Shown here in pieces: positions 16,449-25,099 of a DNA stretch of 64,000 nucleotides (the first letter of the stretch is position 1; the number at the start of each line of letters is the position of its first letter). The stretch lies in assembly GCF_009688965.1 (NCBI RefSeq), contig NZ_AP021875.1:5022001-5086000 (forward strand), given 5' to 3'. A program made the position numbers and the translations under genes. The notes below the pieces were generated by a model. The model was not told where the DNA came from. It did no database searches and saw only the letters and a list, made by a program, of their open reading frames with translations. The DNA is from Desulfosarcina widdelii (GTDB taxonomy: Bacteria > Desulfobacterota > Desulfobacteria > Desulfobacterales > Desulfosarcinaceae).

Positions 16449-16626
16449 TTCAACCTCTCTTGTGAATCGTTTTTTTCAATACCATTTTTCTTCAGGATAA
16501 TTGCCGTTTTTACGTCATTGTTTCGTCTGTCATGCAATATTTCGGCATAAACCGTTATAAAATGATCTTTTTAAAGGCGTTGTCAAGACCCATTTGCCCG
16601 CAGCAGCGCCATTGCCGGGTGTGTTC

Positions 16627-19110
16627 TCAGGGATCGGATCCATCGCGTCGAACCAGCAGCAGGGTGTTGCCGATGACGGTGAGGCTGGAAAGCAGCATGG
16701 CCGTGGCAGCCACCAGGGGCGTGAGCAGGCCGCTCATGGCAACGGGGATGCTGATCAGGTTATAGATCCAGGCGCACCATAGGTTTTGGGCGACTTTTGC
16801 GTTGACCTGGTGGGAGAGGGGGAAAAAATCAAGCAGTTGGGCGGGGTCGCCGCGCATGAGGGTAACGTGGGCGGCCTCTTTGGCCAGTCCGAGACCCGAT
16901 TGAACCGCCACCGCCAGGTGGGAGCGGGCCATGGCCGCGGCATCGTTGACGCCGTCGCCCACCATGGCCACCTGCTGCCCGCTGTCGATGAGCGCTTTGA
17001 CGTAGTCCGCTTTGTCCGCCGGCATCAATCCGCCCCTGGCATGGGGCATATCGACAAAGCAGGCCACCTCCCGTGTGGCGGCATCCCCGTCACCGGAAAT
17101 CAAATGAAGGTCAGCGATTTTGTGTTTCAGGTCCGCGACCAGGGCCGGCACTGACGGCCGCACCGCGTCACCGAAGAAGAGGATGGCTGCCGGACGGCCG
17201 TCGATGCTGAAAAAGACCCTCGACGTGGGCGCCCCTTGGGCCAGTTCGTCGGAGATGTCGTCGGGGATGTTTTCGGGAAAAGCGTCTTTCCAGGCGAATG
17301 CCCGGGTGCCGATGCACAGGACTTTTTCGCCGGTACGACCCTGTACCCCCTCCGGAAAGATCGCCGTATCGACAACGGCTGCCGGTTCGATGCCTTTTTT
17401 TTGGGCATCTGCTTTTATGGCTCGGGCGATTTCGTGGTCGTAGTTCTGCTCCAGGCCGGCGGCCAGGGAAACGATGGCCTCTTCTTCGCACCCCGGCCGG
17501 CATCGGATGCCGCTGGCCTGCCAGCGTCCTCGGGTCAGAGTCCCGGTTTTGTCGAAGACGATGCTGTCAATGGTACCGGCCCGTTCGAAGGCCTCGATCT
17601 CGCGAACCAGGATGCCTTTGCGGCCCGCCAGGGAGATACCGGCCAGGCGCGCCATGGGTATGGCCACGCCCAAGGCGCAGGGACAGGAGATGACCATTAC
17701 GGTCACGGCCCGCACCATCGCCTGTTCGGCGGGCATGCCGACAGCCAGGCAGGCCAGTCCCGTCGAGCAGGCCAGGCCCACGACAATGGGAACGAACCAC
17801 CGGAGCATGCGGTCCGTGCGGCCTTCGAAGCGGCTTTTCTGTTCCAGGCTGCGGGACATGATGGCAATCATGCGGCCCAGTACGGTATCCGTTCCCACCG
17901 TTTCAGCGGTTGCCACGATCCGGCCTGCTATGACCCGGGTGCCGCTTTTTACGGTGTCTCCCTCTGAAACCCGGACCGGTCGGGGTTCGCCGGTGAGGGA
18001 AGACTCGTCCAGTTCCGCTTTGCCGGATTCCACTCTTCCGTCCGCCGGAAGAATTTCATCGTCCTCCACAGCAAAGCGATCTCCGTCCGAAAGCTGTCCG
18101 ATGGCCACATATTTTCCTTGGGGCCAGGCGTCGGCGATCAGGCGCACTTTGGCTGGCTGCAGGGCAAAAAAAGCGTCCAGGTCGCGGCGGACGCGACCGC
18201 GGGCCTGCTGTTCCAGGAATTTTCCCAAAAGAACCAGGGTAATGAGCATACAGGCCGTGTCGAAGTAGAGGTGAATGCTTCCGCTCAGCCAGTTGATTAG
18301 ACTGTAAACGAAGGCGCAGCCGGCTGCCAGTCCCACCAGGGTTTCCATTCCCGGCGACCGATGAATCAGGCCGAACCAGGCTTTTCGCAGCATGGGGCCG
18401 CCGCCGTAGACAAACACCACCAGCGCCATGGCCACGATGGGAAAAGAGATTTTGGATACGGCATCGGCGGGCAGGTCGGTAAAGAAACCGGCATACAGGG
18501 CCCAGGAGAGCATCATGACATTGGCGGACAGCAGGCCGGTAACGATCAGGCGGGTCAATTCCCTGCGCAAACCGGTGCGGTCGGCATCCGTCGAACCGGC
18601 TTCGCGACTCTGGTATCCCAGACGGCTCAGAGCCCGGTGAATCTGGTCCGGCGCCACCCGGTCGGGGCGGTAGCGGCAGTGCAGGCGATCCGTGGAAAAG
18701 TGGCAGTGGGCCTCCTCTACGCCGTCCAATCCGGCCACCGTTTTTTCGATCACCCAGGCGCAGGCCGTGCACCACATGCCCTCAACGGTCAGGTTGAATG
18801 CCAGGGTTTCTGTACCGTTTTGTTCGTCGCGGCCGCTATCTGCAGCGGTGGACGGCGTCGAAGGCTTCTCCCGGTGGATGCGCTTCAGATCCTCTTCGTC
18901 AGCCGGTATCACCCCGGCTGCCACGCACTGCCGGTAAAGGTCGGACTCTTTGAACCGGGCGGGATCGTTGATTTCGGCGGATTCCAGCAGCATGGTGTAA
19001 ACCATGCTGCAGCCCTGGCAGCAGAATTTCAGGGGGCGGCCTTGGATGGTTTGGTGAACCGTTGCGTATCGCAGAGGGAGACCGCAGAGATCACAGTTGG
19101 CAGGCGTCAT
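16627..19110 (-). CDS. ccoI: CcoI/FixI-type copper P1B-ATPase
   Basis: 827 residues. Domains in order: N-terminal cysteine module (CDLCGLPL and FCCQGCSMVY, typical of CcoI/FixI), a heavy-metal-associated domain with GMWCTACAWVIE, eight membrane helices, phosphatase motif SLTGEP, the ion-binding CPC in VISCPCALGVAIP, phosphorylation site DKTGTLTRG, nucleotide-binding domain and the hinge MVGDGVNDAAA. CcoI pumps copper to the periplasm for the CuB centre of cbb3 oxidase, and the gene sits at the end of the cbb3 cluster, 12 bases after a cytochrome c gene. The position where most P1B-ATPases have HP in the nucleotide-binding domain reads YDHEIARAI, so Pro is replaced by Glu. Confidence 0.92.
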   Translation of the reverse strand: MTPANCDLCGLPLRYATVHQTIQGRPLKFCCQGCSMVYTMLLESAEINDPARFKESDLYRQCVAAGVIPADEEDLKRIHREKPSTPSTAADSGRDEQNGTETLAFNLTVEGMWCTACAWVIEKTVAGLDGVEEAHCHFSTDRLHCRYRPDRVAPDQIHRALSRLGYQSREAGSTDADRTGLRRELTRLIVTGLLSANVMMLSWALYAGFFTDLPADAVSKISFPIVAMALVVFVYGGGPMLRKAWFGLIHRSPGMETLVGLAAGCAFVYSLINWLSGSIHLYFDTACMLITLVLLGKFLEQQARGRVRRDLDAFFALQPAKVRLIADAWPQGKYVAIGQLSDGDRFAVEDDEILPADGRVESGKAELDESSLTGEPRPVRVSEGDTVKSGTRVIAGRIVATAETVGTDTVLGRMIAIMSRSLEQKSRFEGRTDRMLRWFVPIVVGLACSTGLACLAVGMPAEQAMVRAVTVMVISCPCALGVAIPMARLAGISLAGRKGILVREIEAFERAGTIDSIVFDKTGTLTRGRWQASGIRCRPGCEEEAIVSLAAGLEQNYDHEIARAIKADAQKKGIEPAAVVDTAIFPEGVQGRTGEKVLCIGTRAFAWKDAFPENIPDDISDELAQGAPTSRVFFSIDGRPAAILFFGDAVRPSVPALVADLKHKIADLHLISGDGDAATREVACFVDMPHARGGLMPADKADYVKALIDSGQQVAMVGDGVNDAAAMARSHLAVAVQSGLGLAKEAAHVTLMRGDPAQLLDFFPLSHQVNAKVAQNLWCAWIYNLISIPVAMSGLLTPLVAATAMLLSSLTVIGNTLLLVRRDGSDP

Positions 19111-19122
19111 GGAAATTGGGTA

Positions 19123-19638
19123 TCATCTTTCCCCGAGGCTTTTGACATAGGCGATGACGTTCCAGCGGTCTTCCACGGCCACGGTGGTGGCCAGGGCCGG
19201 TTGACGCCCGTCGGGGATGCCGAAGCTGATCTCCTTGAACAGTGCGCCGGCAGGCATGGTTTGGACCTTGGCGCTGCGCAGGTCGCCGGGCGGGGGTGCA
19301 AAGCTCTGGCCCACGGTACCGTAGCCGTCAAAGTTTTTTCCGTGGCAGTGGATACAGTAACGGGCGTAGGCGGTTTGGCCGGCCCGGATGGCAGCCGGTT
19401 CGGTAAGTGCAAAAGGTGCGGCCAGGTCCCCGGCGTCGACAGCGTGATAGAGGGCTTCTCCGCCGTGAACGGGCACACTGCCGGGTGCCATCACCGGAAT
19501 GGGATTCTCATGGGGCTTGACGGCCGGGGTTTGCCACATGCGGCCGACCGACATGAACTCGTCGTAGCCGGTGAGTACGCCCCAGGCAACCAGCAGTACC
19601 GTTGCTGCAATCAATCCGACGGACAGGATGCGAACCAT
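19123..19638 (-). CDS. Membrane-anchored monoheme cytochrome c
   Basis: Start ATG 19638 follows GGAGGAG and overlaps the upstream stop as TAATG; 171 residues. One N-terminal membrane helix (ILSVGLIAATVLLVAWGVLTG) and a single heme-binding CIHCH (Cys95, Cys98, His99). After the heme comes GYGTVGQSFAPPPGDLR and a possible distal Met (VQTMPAG or similar), as in class I cytochromes c. The layout also resembles ActE of alternative complex III, which is otherwise missing here, or the heme module of CcoP. Its location after the CcoP-anchor-like gene makes it a probable electron carrier between complex III and the oxidase. Confidence 0.85.
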   Translation of the reverse strand: MVRILSVGLIAATVLLVAWGVLTGYDEFMSVGRMWQTPAVKPHENPIPVMAPGSVPVHGGEALYHAVDAGDLAAPFALTEPAAIRAGQTAYARYCIHCHGKNFDGYGTVGQSFAPPPGDLRSAKVQTMPAGALFKEISFGIPDGRQPALATTVAVEDRWNVIAYVKSLGER

Positions 19639-19862
19639 TATTCTCCTCCGGCTCCCCTGACGTGCTGCTGATGGGGCAGCCGTTGATAGACCGCATAGGG
19701 CGACGAAGCCGGCACGTCCTTCACCGGCCGGTAGGCCCAGGTGGGCTGGCCCATATCCGAAACCACATAAAAGGATAGAAAGCCTTTGAACAGGATGATG
19801 CCCAGCATGACGCCGAGCCATATCCAGGTTCTAAGCGATGATTCTTGATGGTGGTCGTTCAT
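19638..19862 (-). CDS. Small membrane protein of the oxidase cluster
   Basis: 74 residues with one membrane helix (WIWLGVMLGIILFKGFLSFYVV) and a hydrophilic tail ending in QHVRGAGGE. It starts one base after the CcoP-anchor-like gene ends and its stop overlaps the cytochrome c start. I do not recognise the family; the tight spacing implies it is an accessory or small subunit of the cbb3 oxidase. Confidence 0.7.
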   Translation of the reverse strand: MNDHHQESSLRTWIWLGVMLGIILFKGFLSFYVVSDMGQPTWAYRPVKDVPASSPYAVYQRLPHQQHVRGAGGE

Positions 19863-19863
19863 T

Positions 19864-20139
19864 TCAGATTTTCACTCCCAAGAGGCCATGCATGACGATG
19901 TAGAAAAAGCCCCAAATAAAGGTTCCAGCAACGATCAGCATCATGATCAGCGGAAAGGGGGCGTTGCGCTCCTCGATGCCGTCGGCATAGTGGCCGGTGA
20001 TGGTGTTTTTGCGCGTCTCGCTGTCCTTGCTGCGCAGGTGAGCATAGGCCAGCCCAACGCCGAACACCACCATGAAGATCAGGGTGGGAAACAGCCAGGC
20101 CATGGTGTGCTGAAAGTTGAGCAGTTCGAAAAATCGCAT
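19864..20139 (-). CDS. CcoP N-terminal-anchor-like protein without heme domain
   Basis: Start ATG 20139 (AAGGTAG upstream) gives 91 residues with two membrane helices (MAWLFPTLIFMVVFGVGLAYA and LIMMLIVAGTFIWGFFYIVM). The linking segment HYADGIEERNAPFP just before the second helix strongly recalls the DGIxExNNPLPxWW motif at the start of CcoP/FixP. No CxxCH follows, so it would be the membrane half of a split CcoP, with heme modules supplied by CcoO's extra domain and the cytochrome at 19123. The family call rests on that short motif and on context. Confidence 0.65.
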   Translation of the reverse strand: MRFFELLNFQHTMAWLFPTLIFMVVFGVGLAYAHLRSKDSETRKNTITGHYADGIEERNAPFPLIMMLIVAGTFIWGFFYIVMHGLLGVKI

Positions 20140-20157
20140 GATGGCTACCTTATCCTT

Positions 20158-20271
20158 GACGATTGCGTAAAAAGCCTGAGACCTCCTGCTAAACAACAGA
20201 CGGGACAAGAAGGCTTGCGAGTCCCAAGGGATTAAGCGTAACGCGGATATCGGGTTCTTTACGCAATCGTC
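20158..20271. repeat. Intergenic inverted-repeat element (~114 bp)
   Basis: GACGATTGCGTAAA (20158-20171) and TTTACGCAATCGTC (20258-20271) are perfect 14-base inverted ends, with an internal region including GGCTTGCGAGTCCC. It lies inside the oxidase operon between the CcoS-like and CcoP-anchor-like genes and belongs with the similar elements at 14582, 53589, 54792 and 61399. Confidence 0.75.
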
Positions 20272-20276
20272 ACCTC

Positions 20277-20537
20277 TTATTTGCTGAAATAAAGCGCATA
20301 GGCCAGTACCGCCGCCGTAGCACTGAGTCCGCCCACCGCCAGCAGAAAAAGACCATAGATTTCAAGCCGGTGGATCCGGGTGGTCTTCACCGGTGGTTGA
20401 TCCTCATTGTCCCGCAGAGGCAGAAAGCGGGCCCGCTGCTGCTCGCTGAACTGGCCGGTTTTAAAGGCCCAGTAGAACACGACCAGGCTGAGGATTATGC
20501 CGATGGCGATATAGGCGATGAAGTAGGGGTAGTACAT
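20277..20537 (-). CDS. CcoS-like cbb3 oxidase assembly protein
   Basis: 86 residues. The first helix and the residues after it (VVFYWAFKTGQFSEQQRARF) match the CcoS motif FxWAxKSGQFDD, known from the small protein needed for cofactor insertion into cbb3 oxidase. Unlike typical CcoS (about 50-60 residues) it continues to a second membrane helix (LEIYGLFLLAVGGLSATAAVLAYAL). The gene lies between ccoO and the CcoP-like fragments, supporting the role. Confidence 0.68.
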   Translation of the reverse strand: MYYPYFIAYIAIGIILSLVVFYWAFKTGQFSEQQRARFLPLRDNEDQPPVKTTRIHRLEIYGLFLLAVGGLSATAAVLAYALYFSK

Positions 20538-20550
20538 GATTAGGCCTTTA

Positions 20551-20620
20551 GGCTATAGTGGTTTAGGTGTATAGTCTTTAGAGTCAAATTTTTTTTCCTA
20601 CAGTCTAAACCGCTTCAGCC
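20551..20620. repeat. Short imperfect inverted repeat
   Basis: GGCTATAGTGGTTTAG (20551-20566) and CTAAACCGCTTCAGCC (20605-20620) pair at 13 of 16 positions around an AT-rich loop containing eight T. It sits between ccoO and the CcoS-like gene; possibly an RNA processing or attenuation structure. Confidence 0.4.
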
Positions 20621-20643
20621 TAAGCCCCTGGCGCGCATGCGCC

Positions 20644-21579
20644 TTACGGCTCATACGCCGCATCGATTCCCTTCGGTGCCATATTGGCGTCGCTGTCATT
20701 GATAAAATAAACGGCCACGTAGTTGCCCACATCCCAGATTTTCTCCGACTCCAGTTCCCGCTTGAAGTACGGCATGGCCGTGCCGGTGATGCCGTTCATG
20801 ATCTGGTAGTAGAGAATGCCGCCGCTGATCTCCCGGTTTTTCAGAATCGTGAAGTTGAGCGGCGGAGGATAGATATACGGCTGGGCCGGCCCCATGCCGT
20901 CGCCCACCGGGCCGTGGCATCCCAGGCAGAAATCCTGGTAGATCTTGTGGCCCCGTGCCAGTCCCGCCTCGGTGGTGGGATAGGGATTGGGCAGGTCGCG
21001 CCATCCCTGGGGCACGTGTTCGTTGATCCAGGCCACATTGGCATCCGGCCCGGCTTCGTAGGCCGTAATGGCCTCCGCTTTCCATTTGTGCTGGCGCTGC
21101 ATGCGCCGGTCGGCATCCTTCATGCCAAGGCCCTGGACGTAGCGGATGAGGTGGCCCATGTTCTCATCGCCCAGGAATTTGAACGCCGGCATGATGGACA
21201 GCGGGCGCGTATACCTCGGGTTCGTAAAATGGGCCACATGCCAGTCGTCGGGGTGCTCGCCGCCGTCCTGGGAAAGATCCGGTCCGGTGCGCTGGGAACC
21301 CAGCAGGATGGGGTAGTCCGCCACGTAGTCACCGGCCTGGGCGATGCGCTCAGCCCCCAGGCCCCAGTCGATGGTGCGGATGGATTGGCTGTGACAGTAG
21401 ACGCAGCCGTTGGCGATATACAATTTCCGGCCGGCCGCCTCCTCGTCGGACCGCTGGCGGAAGATTTCCGATGGCGTTGTGCGGCTGGTATGCACATAGG
21501 GCAGCAGGATTACCACAAAGACGATGGCGGCCAGAATCAGCAAAGAGCCGGTAACCACGGCAAGGGGAGTCATTTTCAT
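20644..21579 (-). CDS. ccoO: cbb3 oxidase subunit II fused to a second cytochrome c domain (CcoO-CcoP-like)
   Basis: 311 residues from ATG 21579, which overlaps the ccoN stop as ATGA. One N-terminal membrane helix (LAVVTGSLLILAAIVFVVILLPY). The first heme motif CVYCH (Cys59-His63) lies in the CcoO context GRKLYIANGCVYCHSQSIR, with AQAGDYVADYPILLGSQRTGPDLS and MPAFKFL (heme Met) following. A second motif CLGCH (208-212) with GPVGDGMGPAQPYIYPPP starts a further class I cytochrome c domain such as CcoP carries. Standard CcoO has one heme and about 200-240 residues, so this is a fusion. It should carry electrons from the donor to CcoN. Confidence 0.88.
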   Translation of the reverse strand: MKMTPLAVVTGSLLILAAIVFVVILLPYVHTSRTTPSEIFRQRSDEEAAGRKLYIANGCVYCHSQSIRTIDWGLGAERIAQAGDYVADYPILLGSQRTGPDLSQDGGEHPDDWHVAHFTNPRYTRPLSIMPAFKFLGDENMGHLIRYVQGLGMKDADRRMQRQHKWKAEAITAYEAGPDANVAWINEHVPQGWRDLPNPYPTTEAGLARGHKIYQDFCLGCHGPVGDGMGPAQPYIYPPPLNFTILKNREISGGILYYQIMNGITGTAMPYFKRELESEKIWDVGNYVAVYFINDSDANMAPKGIDAAYEP

Positions 21580-22946
21580 GATGACGCTCCGGTTTTTCCG
21601 AACAGGGTGCGGACGATGTTGTAAAATCCCAGCACCGCACTGGAGAAAATCATCAGGCCCAGGCCGGCGCGGACCACATAGTAGATGTGGATTTCGGGCA
21701 GCACCCGATAGACCGTTTCGCCGTTCAGCCAGGCATGGCCCTGAATCAGACCGGCGATGGTCAGGACGATGGTGAAACCAACCATGCCGATGAGGACCAT
21801 CCAGTATTGAAAATCGGCCAGAAACCGGCTGAACAGCGGCTTGCCGGAGAGTTTCGGTACGGTGTAGTACAGCCCGCCCAGTGCGATCATACCGGCGAAT
21901 CCCAGCACACCGAGATGGGCGTGGGCCACGACCCAGTTGTTGAAGTGGGTCACGCGCTGGACATCGGGCAGGGCCATGAGCGACCCCTGGATGCTGACGA
22001 AAAAATACATGATGGTGCCGGTAAAGACGAATTTTGCGCCGATGTCGGCGTGAATCTCGCCCAGGCGGCCCTTGGCCGTGTACCAGATGTTGATCAGAAA
22101 GGCCATGACCGGGATCACCATGGCCACGCTGTCCACAATGGCCACCACCTTGAGCCAGGTGGGTACCGGTACCTGCAGCAGGTGATGGGTGCCGATGTGG
22201 GTGTAGACCACGATCAGGGCCCAGAATCCAAGCAGGGATAGGGTGTGGCTGTAAAGTGGCGCCCGGCAGGCCCGGGGAATCACGTAATAGGCCACGGCTG
22301 CGGAAAGGGGCGTCAGCAGCAGCCCGAAGACGTTGTGCCCGTAAAACCACAGCAAAATGGCGTCGGGGATGCCCACCAGCGCGCCGCTGTCCGGCCGCCA
22401 GATCACGTTGCCCAGGGCGAAGGTGCAGGCCGTCAGGATGACGCCGGCCAGCACATACCACACCGAGACATACAGAATCGGCTCCTGGCGGTTTTTGACG
22501 GTCATGATGAAGTTATAGAAAACCAGGCCGAAGGCGGCCACCACCATAATGTCGAGATACCAGATCAGTTCGGCATATTCGCGGCCCTGGGTGAAGCCGG
22601 CGGCCAGGCTGGCCACCGCTCCGACAAGGGCGATGTTCCAGGCGACGACGGTAAAGACGCCCAGCCGTTCGCTGAACAGGCGGGTTCGCAGCAGCCGGGG
22701 AACCAGATAGAAGGCCGCCGAGAGCAGTCCCGGGGTAACGAAGCCGAACAGCACCAGGTTGACGTGGGTGGGGCGAACGCGGCCGAAGACGATGCCGCCC
22801 ATGTTTTCGGTCAGGTCCGGCGCCACGAGTTCCGTTGCCCCGAGAAGCCCGTAAAAGGTGGCCACCATCATCCAGAAGGCGGATGTCAGGGCAAACCCCT
22901 TGGCGGTGGTGTAGCTGGATTCAAGGGTTTGGGGTTCAGCGGACAA
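21576..22946 (-). CDS. ccoN: cbb3-type cytochrome c oxidase catalytic subunit I
   Basis: 456 residues, about 12 membrane helices. Ligands are visible: RPTHVNLVLFGF (low-spin heme b), WFYGHNVFGL (first CuB His), VVYTHIGTHHLL (CuB His pair; the Tyr here is in the position of the cbb3 cross-linked tyrosine) and NNWVVAHAHLGVLGF (heme His residues). The enzyme reduces O2 to water at low oxygen and pumps protons. It follows actA by 190 bases and overlaps ccoO by four, so complex III and the oxidase are transcribed in the same direction. Slightly shorter than typical CcoN (470-480). Confidence 0.95.
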   Translation of the reverse strand: MSAEPQTLESSYTTAKGFALTSAFWMMVATFYGLLGATELVAPDLTENMGGIVFGRVRPTHVNLVLFGFVTPGLLSAAFYLVPRLLRTRLFSERLGVFTVVAWNIALVGAVASLAAGFTQGREYAELIWYLDIMVVAAFGLVFYNFIMTVKNRQEPILYVSVWYVLAGVILTACTFALGNVIWRPDSGALVGIPDAILLWFYGHNVFGLLLTPLSAAVAYYVIPRACRAPLYSHTLSLLGFWALIVVYTHIGTHHLLQVPVPTWLKVVAIVDSVAMVIPVMAFLINIWYTAKGRLGEIHADIGAKFVFTGTIMYFFVSIQGSLMALPDVQRVTHFNNWVVAHAHLGVLGFAGMIALGGLYYTVPKLSGKPLFSRFLADFQYWMVLIGMVGFTIVLTIAGLIQGHAWLNGETVYRVLPEIHIYYVVRAGLGLMIFSSAVLGFYNIVRTLFGKTGASS

Positions 22947-23026
22947 TGATCGCTCCTTGGGGTTTGTTTGCTGATATTTTTTGCTTAAACAATCCTGGTA
23001 TCATTTTCGTGTGAATGTACTGAAAT

Positions 23027-23135
23027 CAGACGTCAGAAGACAGAATTCAGAAATTCATCAGTGTCGCTTCGCTCCGTCTTCAGAATCCAGACCTCCGGCC
23101 TCTGACCTCTGTCCTCCGTCCTCCGACTTCCGGCA
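23027..23135. repeat. Degenerate CT/GA-type short repeats
   Basis: Runs of near-copies such as CTGACCTCTGTCCTCCGTCCTCCGACTTCC on one side and CAGACGTCAGAAGACAGAATTCAG on the other can fold back on each other. It lies between ccoN and actA and has no coding potential of its own. Confidence 0.55.
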
Positions 23136-23765
23136 TCAGCTATGGCATGCCAGCCAGCAGCCCAGGTTGACCTTCCTTTCCCGGTGGCATTCGATGCAAA
23201 AGCCCATCTTGAAGCGTTTGCCTTTGAGGCGGTCCATATCCCGGACTTCTCCGTGGCAGGACTCGCAGGCGACCTCTTTTTTGATGTGCCGCTGGTGATT
23301 GAACAGCACATGCTCTGCCAGTTCGTATACTTTCACCCACGGCGTGGGGGTGTCGCTGTTAAAGTAGTCGTGCTCTTTCTGGATTTCCGGGTGGTTGGCG
23401 ATGATGTAGTTGTGGCAGTGCAGGCACTTTTCCACTGGTGGCAGGCCCGGATGAATGGAACGCCCCACATAGGGGTGGCAGTAGTAGCATTCGATGGCCT
23501 TGTGGCCGGCATGCAGCCGATGGCTGAAGGGAATGGGCTGGGCTGCCCCGATGCGCGTGGCCGGCGAGGCGTAAAAGAAGAATAAAAATCCCAGTACCAG
23601 GACGCCACAAATGGCCATCCATGCCACGGGGCCGCGGTTACTCCATATCCGTATCAGGGTTTCACCGAAGGCGGTAAAAAAGCGCATGGGCCGCCCCCGG
23701 GTACCGATGAGAATCACGATTACCGTGAGGGTAAGCAGCGAAAAGGAGGTAATCAGAATTTCCAT
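23136..23765 (-). CDS. actA: Alternative complex III multiheme cytochrome c ActA
   Basis: 209 residues. One or two N-terminal hydrophobic segments, the stronger at VAWMAICGVLVLGFLFFFYA, anchor it in the membrane. Heme motifs: CYYCH (93-97), CLHCH (114-118), CESCH (167-171), CIECH (190-194) and, at the very C-terminus, CWLACH (203-208), a CX3CH site. Five hemes fit ActA, the pentaheme subunit that carries electrons out of ActB. In most alternative complex III operons actA is first; here it follows actF at the end of the act genes and is next to ccoN. Confidence 0.88.
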   Translation of the reverse strand: MEILITSFSLLTLTVIVILIGTRGRPMRFFTAFGETLIRIWSNRGPVAWMAICGVLVLGFLFFFYASPATRIGAAQPIPFSHRLHAGHKAIECYYCHPYVGRSIHPGLPPVEKCLHCHNYIIANHPEIQKEHDYFNSDTPTPWVKVYELAEHVLFNHQRHIKKEVACESCHGEVRDMDRLKGKRFKMGFCIECHRERKVNLGCWLACHS

Positions 23766-23884
23766 TATAAACGCTCAGGGTGATAGAGGTTTAAGCTGAA
23801 GGCTGAAAGGGTGCCGCCTGACGCCGTTCTTCTGCCGCATACGTTCATCATTTTCGTTTGGAATCGCATTTTCACTGGTTGTTC

Positions 23885-25099
23885 TTAAACATCTTCCGTC
23901 TTCAGTCCATTCGCCTCGATTAACTCCGGAAACTGCTTGAAATAGCCGGTAACGGCCGCGGCCAGCAAACCGAAAAATCCCACGGCCACGGCAATTTCCA
24001 CCCACCCCAAAGGCAGGTGGTGGATGTGGTGGTTGAAGGCCGGGCCGAGCAGCAGATAGTGTTCCAGCCAGATCCCCGCCATGACGGCCAGGCAGATAAC
24101 GACCATGGCCCGGGGTATCATTTTGATCCTGCGGTTGATCAGGATCAGAAATGGTGCGACGAAACAGCCGATGAAGATGGTCCAGGCCAGTTTGTCCCAG
24201 GGTGCGGCCATGGTGCGTTCGATGATGTAGGCGGTCTCCTCGGGAATGTTGCCGTACCAGATGACTACGAACTGGGCGTAGAAAAAGTCGGCCCACACCA
24301 GGCAGAAGGCGAAAAAGAGTTTGCCGATGTCGTGGAACTGGTTCTCCTCGACGTGATAGCCGTTGTTTTCGCTCATATGCAGCAGGGCGCTGAGGACGAT
24401 CAGTGCTCCGAAGCCGATATAGATGGCTTTGACGAAGCTGTAGGCGCCGAAGAGGGTCGAAAACCAGTGCGGATCGGCGGCCATCACCAGGTCGTAGCCC
24501 ACCAGGGAGAGCACAAGGGCAAAGGCCAGCAGATAGAGGATGCCGAAGACGGTGGCGCGGGCGGCCATACGCTCCTCGTCCGGCGGCCGGCGGTCCCAGC
24601 GGGCCTGCAGTCGGCGTCCCACAGGCCCGGAGGCGCCGAGATCTTTAAGGGTAAAATAGAGCCGATGGTAAAGAAAGGCCAGGCCAAAGCCATACAGCAG
24701 AATCAGCCCGGCCAGGTCCCGGCCGAACAGAAAGGGAACGTTGAGCCAGACCTCCTTGCCGTGCAGGTCCTCGTGCAGCCAGGGGAAAACGTGCTGCTGG
24801 CCGAGAAAGAGGATGACGAACAGGGCCAGCGAAATGGGGAAAAAGGCGGCGAAGGATTCGGCCACGTTGGCCAGAGGCGCACTCCAGCGGGCTTTGACCG
24901 TGTGCATGAGGGCCGAGAAGAGCACTGCGCCCTGAGCAATGGCCGAGAAGAAGAGGAAATTCAGCAGATAGGCCTGCCAGGCCCGGGCCGGATTGCCGAT
25001 CAAAGCGACGGTGATGAAAATCAGGGCCCCGATGGCGGCCAGGCCATAGAAGATTTTCATCAGCTGCGGTGGTTTTTTTATGTTTGCCATGGTTTTCAT
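23885..25099 (-). CDS. actF: Alternative complex III membrane subunit ActF
   Basis: 404 residues with about ten membrane helices, related to the NrfD/ActC fold. Characteristic early segments are FLFFSAIAQGAVLFSALMHTVKARW and HVFPWLHEDLHGKEVWLNVPFLFGRDL; later ENNGYHVEENQFHDIGKLFFAFCLVWADFFYAQF. ActF forms part of the quinol-oxidising membrane core. The start (ATG 25099) overlaps the actD stop as ATGA. About 120 bases separate it from actA. Confidence 0.88.
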   Translation of the reverse strand: MKTMANIKKPPQLMKIFYGLAAIGALIFITVALIGNPARAWQAYLLNFLFFSAIAQGAVLFSALMHTVKARWSAPLANVAESFAAFFPISLALFVILFLGQQHVFPWLHEDLHGKEVWLNVPFLFGRDLAGLILLYGFGLAFLYHRLYFTLKDLGASGPVGRRLQARWDRRPPDEERMAARATVFGILYLLAFALVLSLVGYDLVMAADPHWFSTLFGAYSFVKAIYIGFGALIVLSALLHMSENNGYHVEENQFHDIGKLFFAFCLVWADFFYAQFVVIWYGNIPEETAYIIERTMAAPWDKLAWTIFIGCFVAPFLILINRRIKMIPRAMVVICLAVMAGIWLEHYLLLGPAFNHHIHHLPLGWVEIAVAVGFFGLLAAAVTGYFKQFPELIEANGLKTEDV

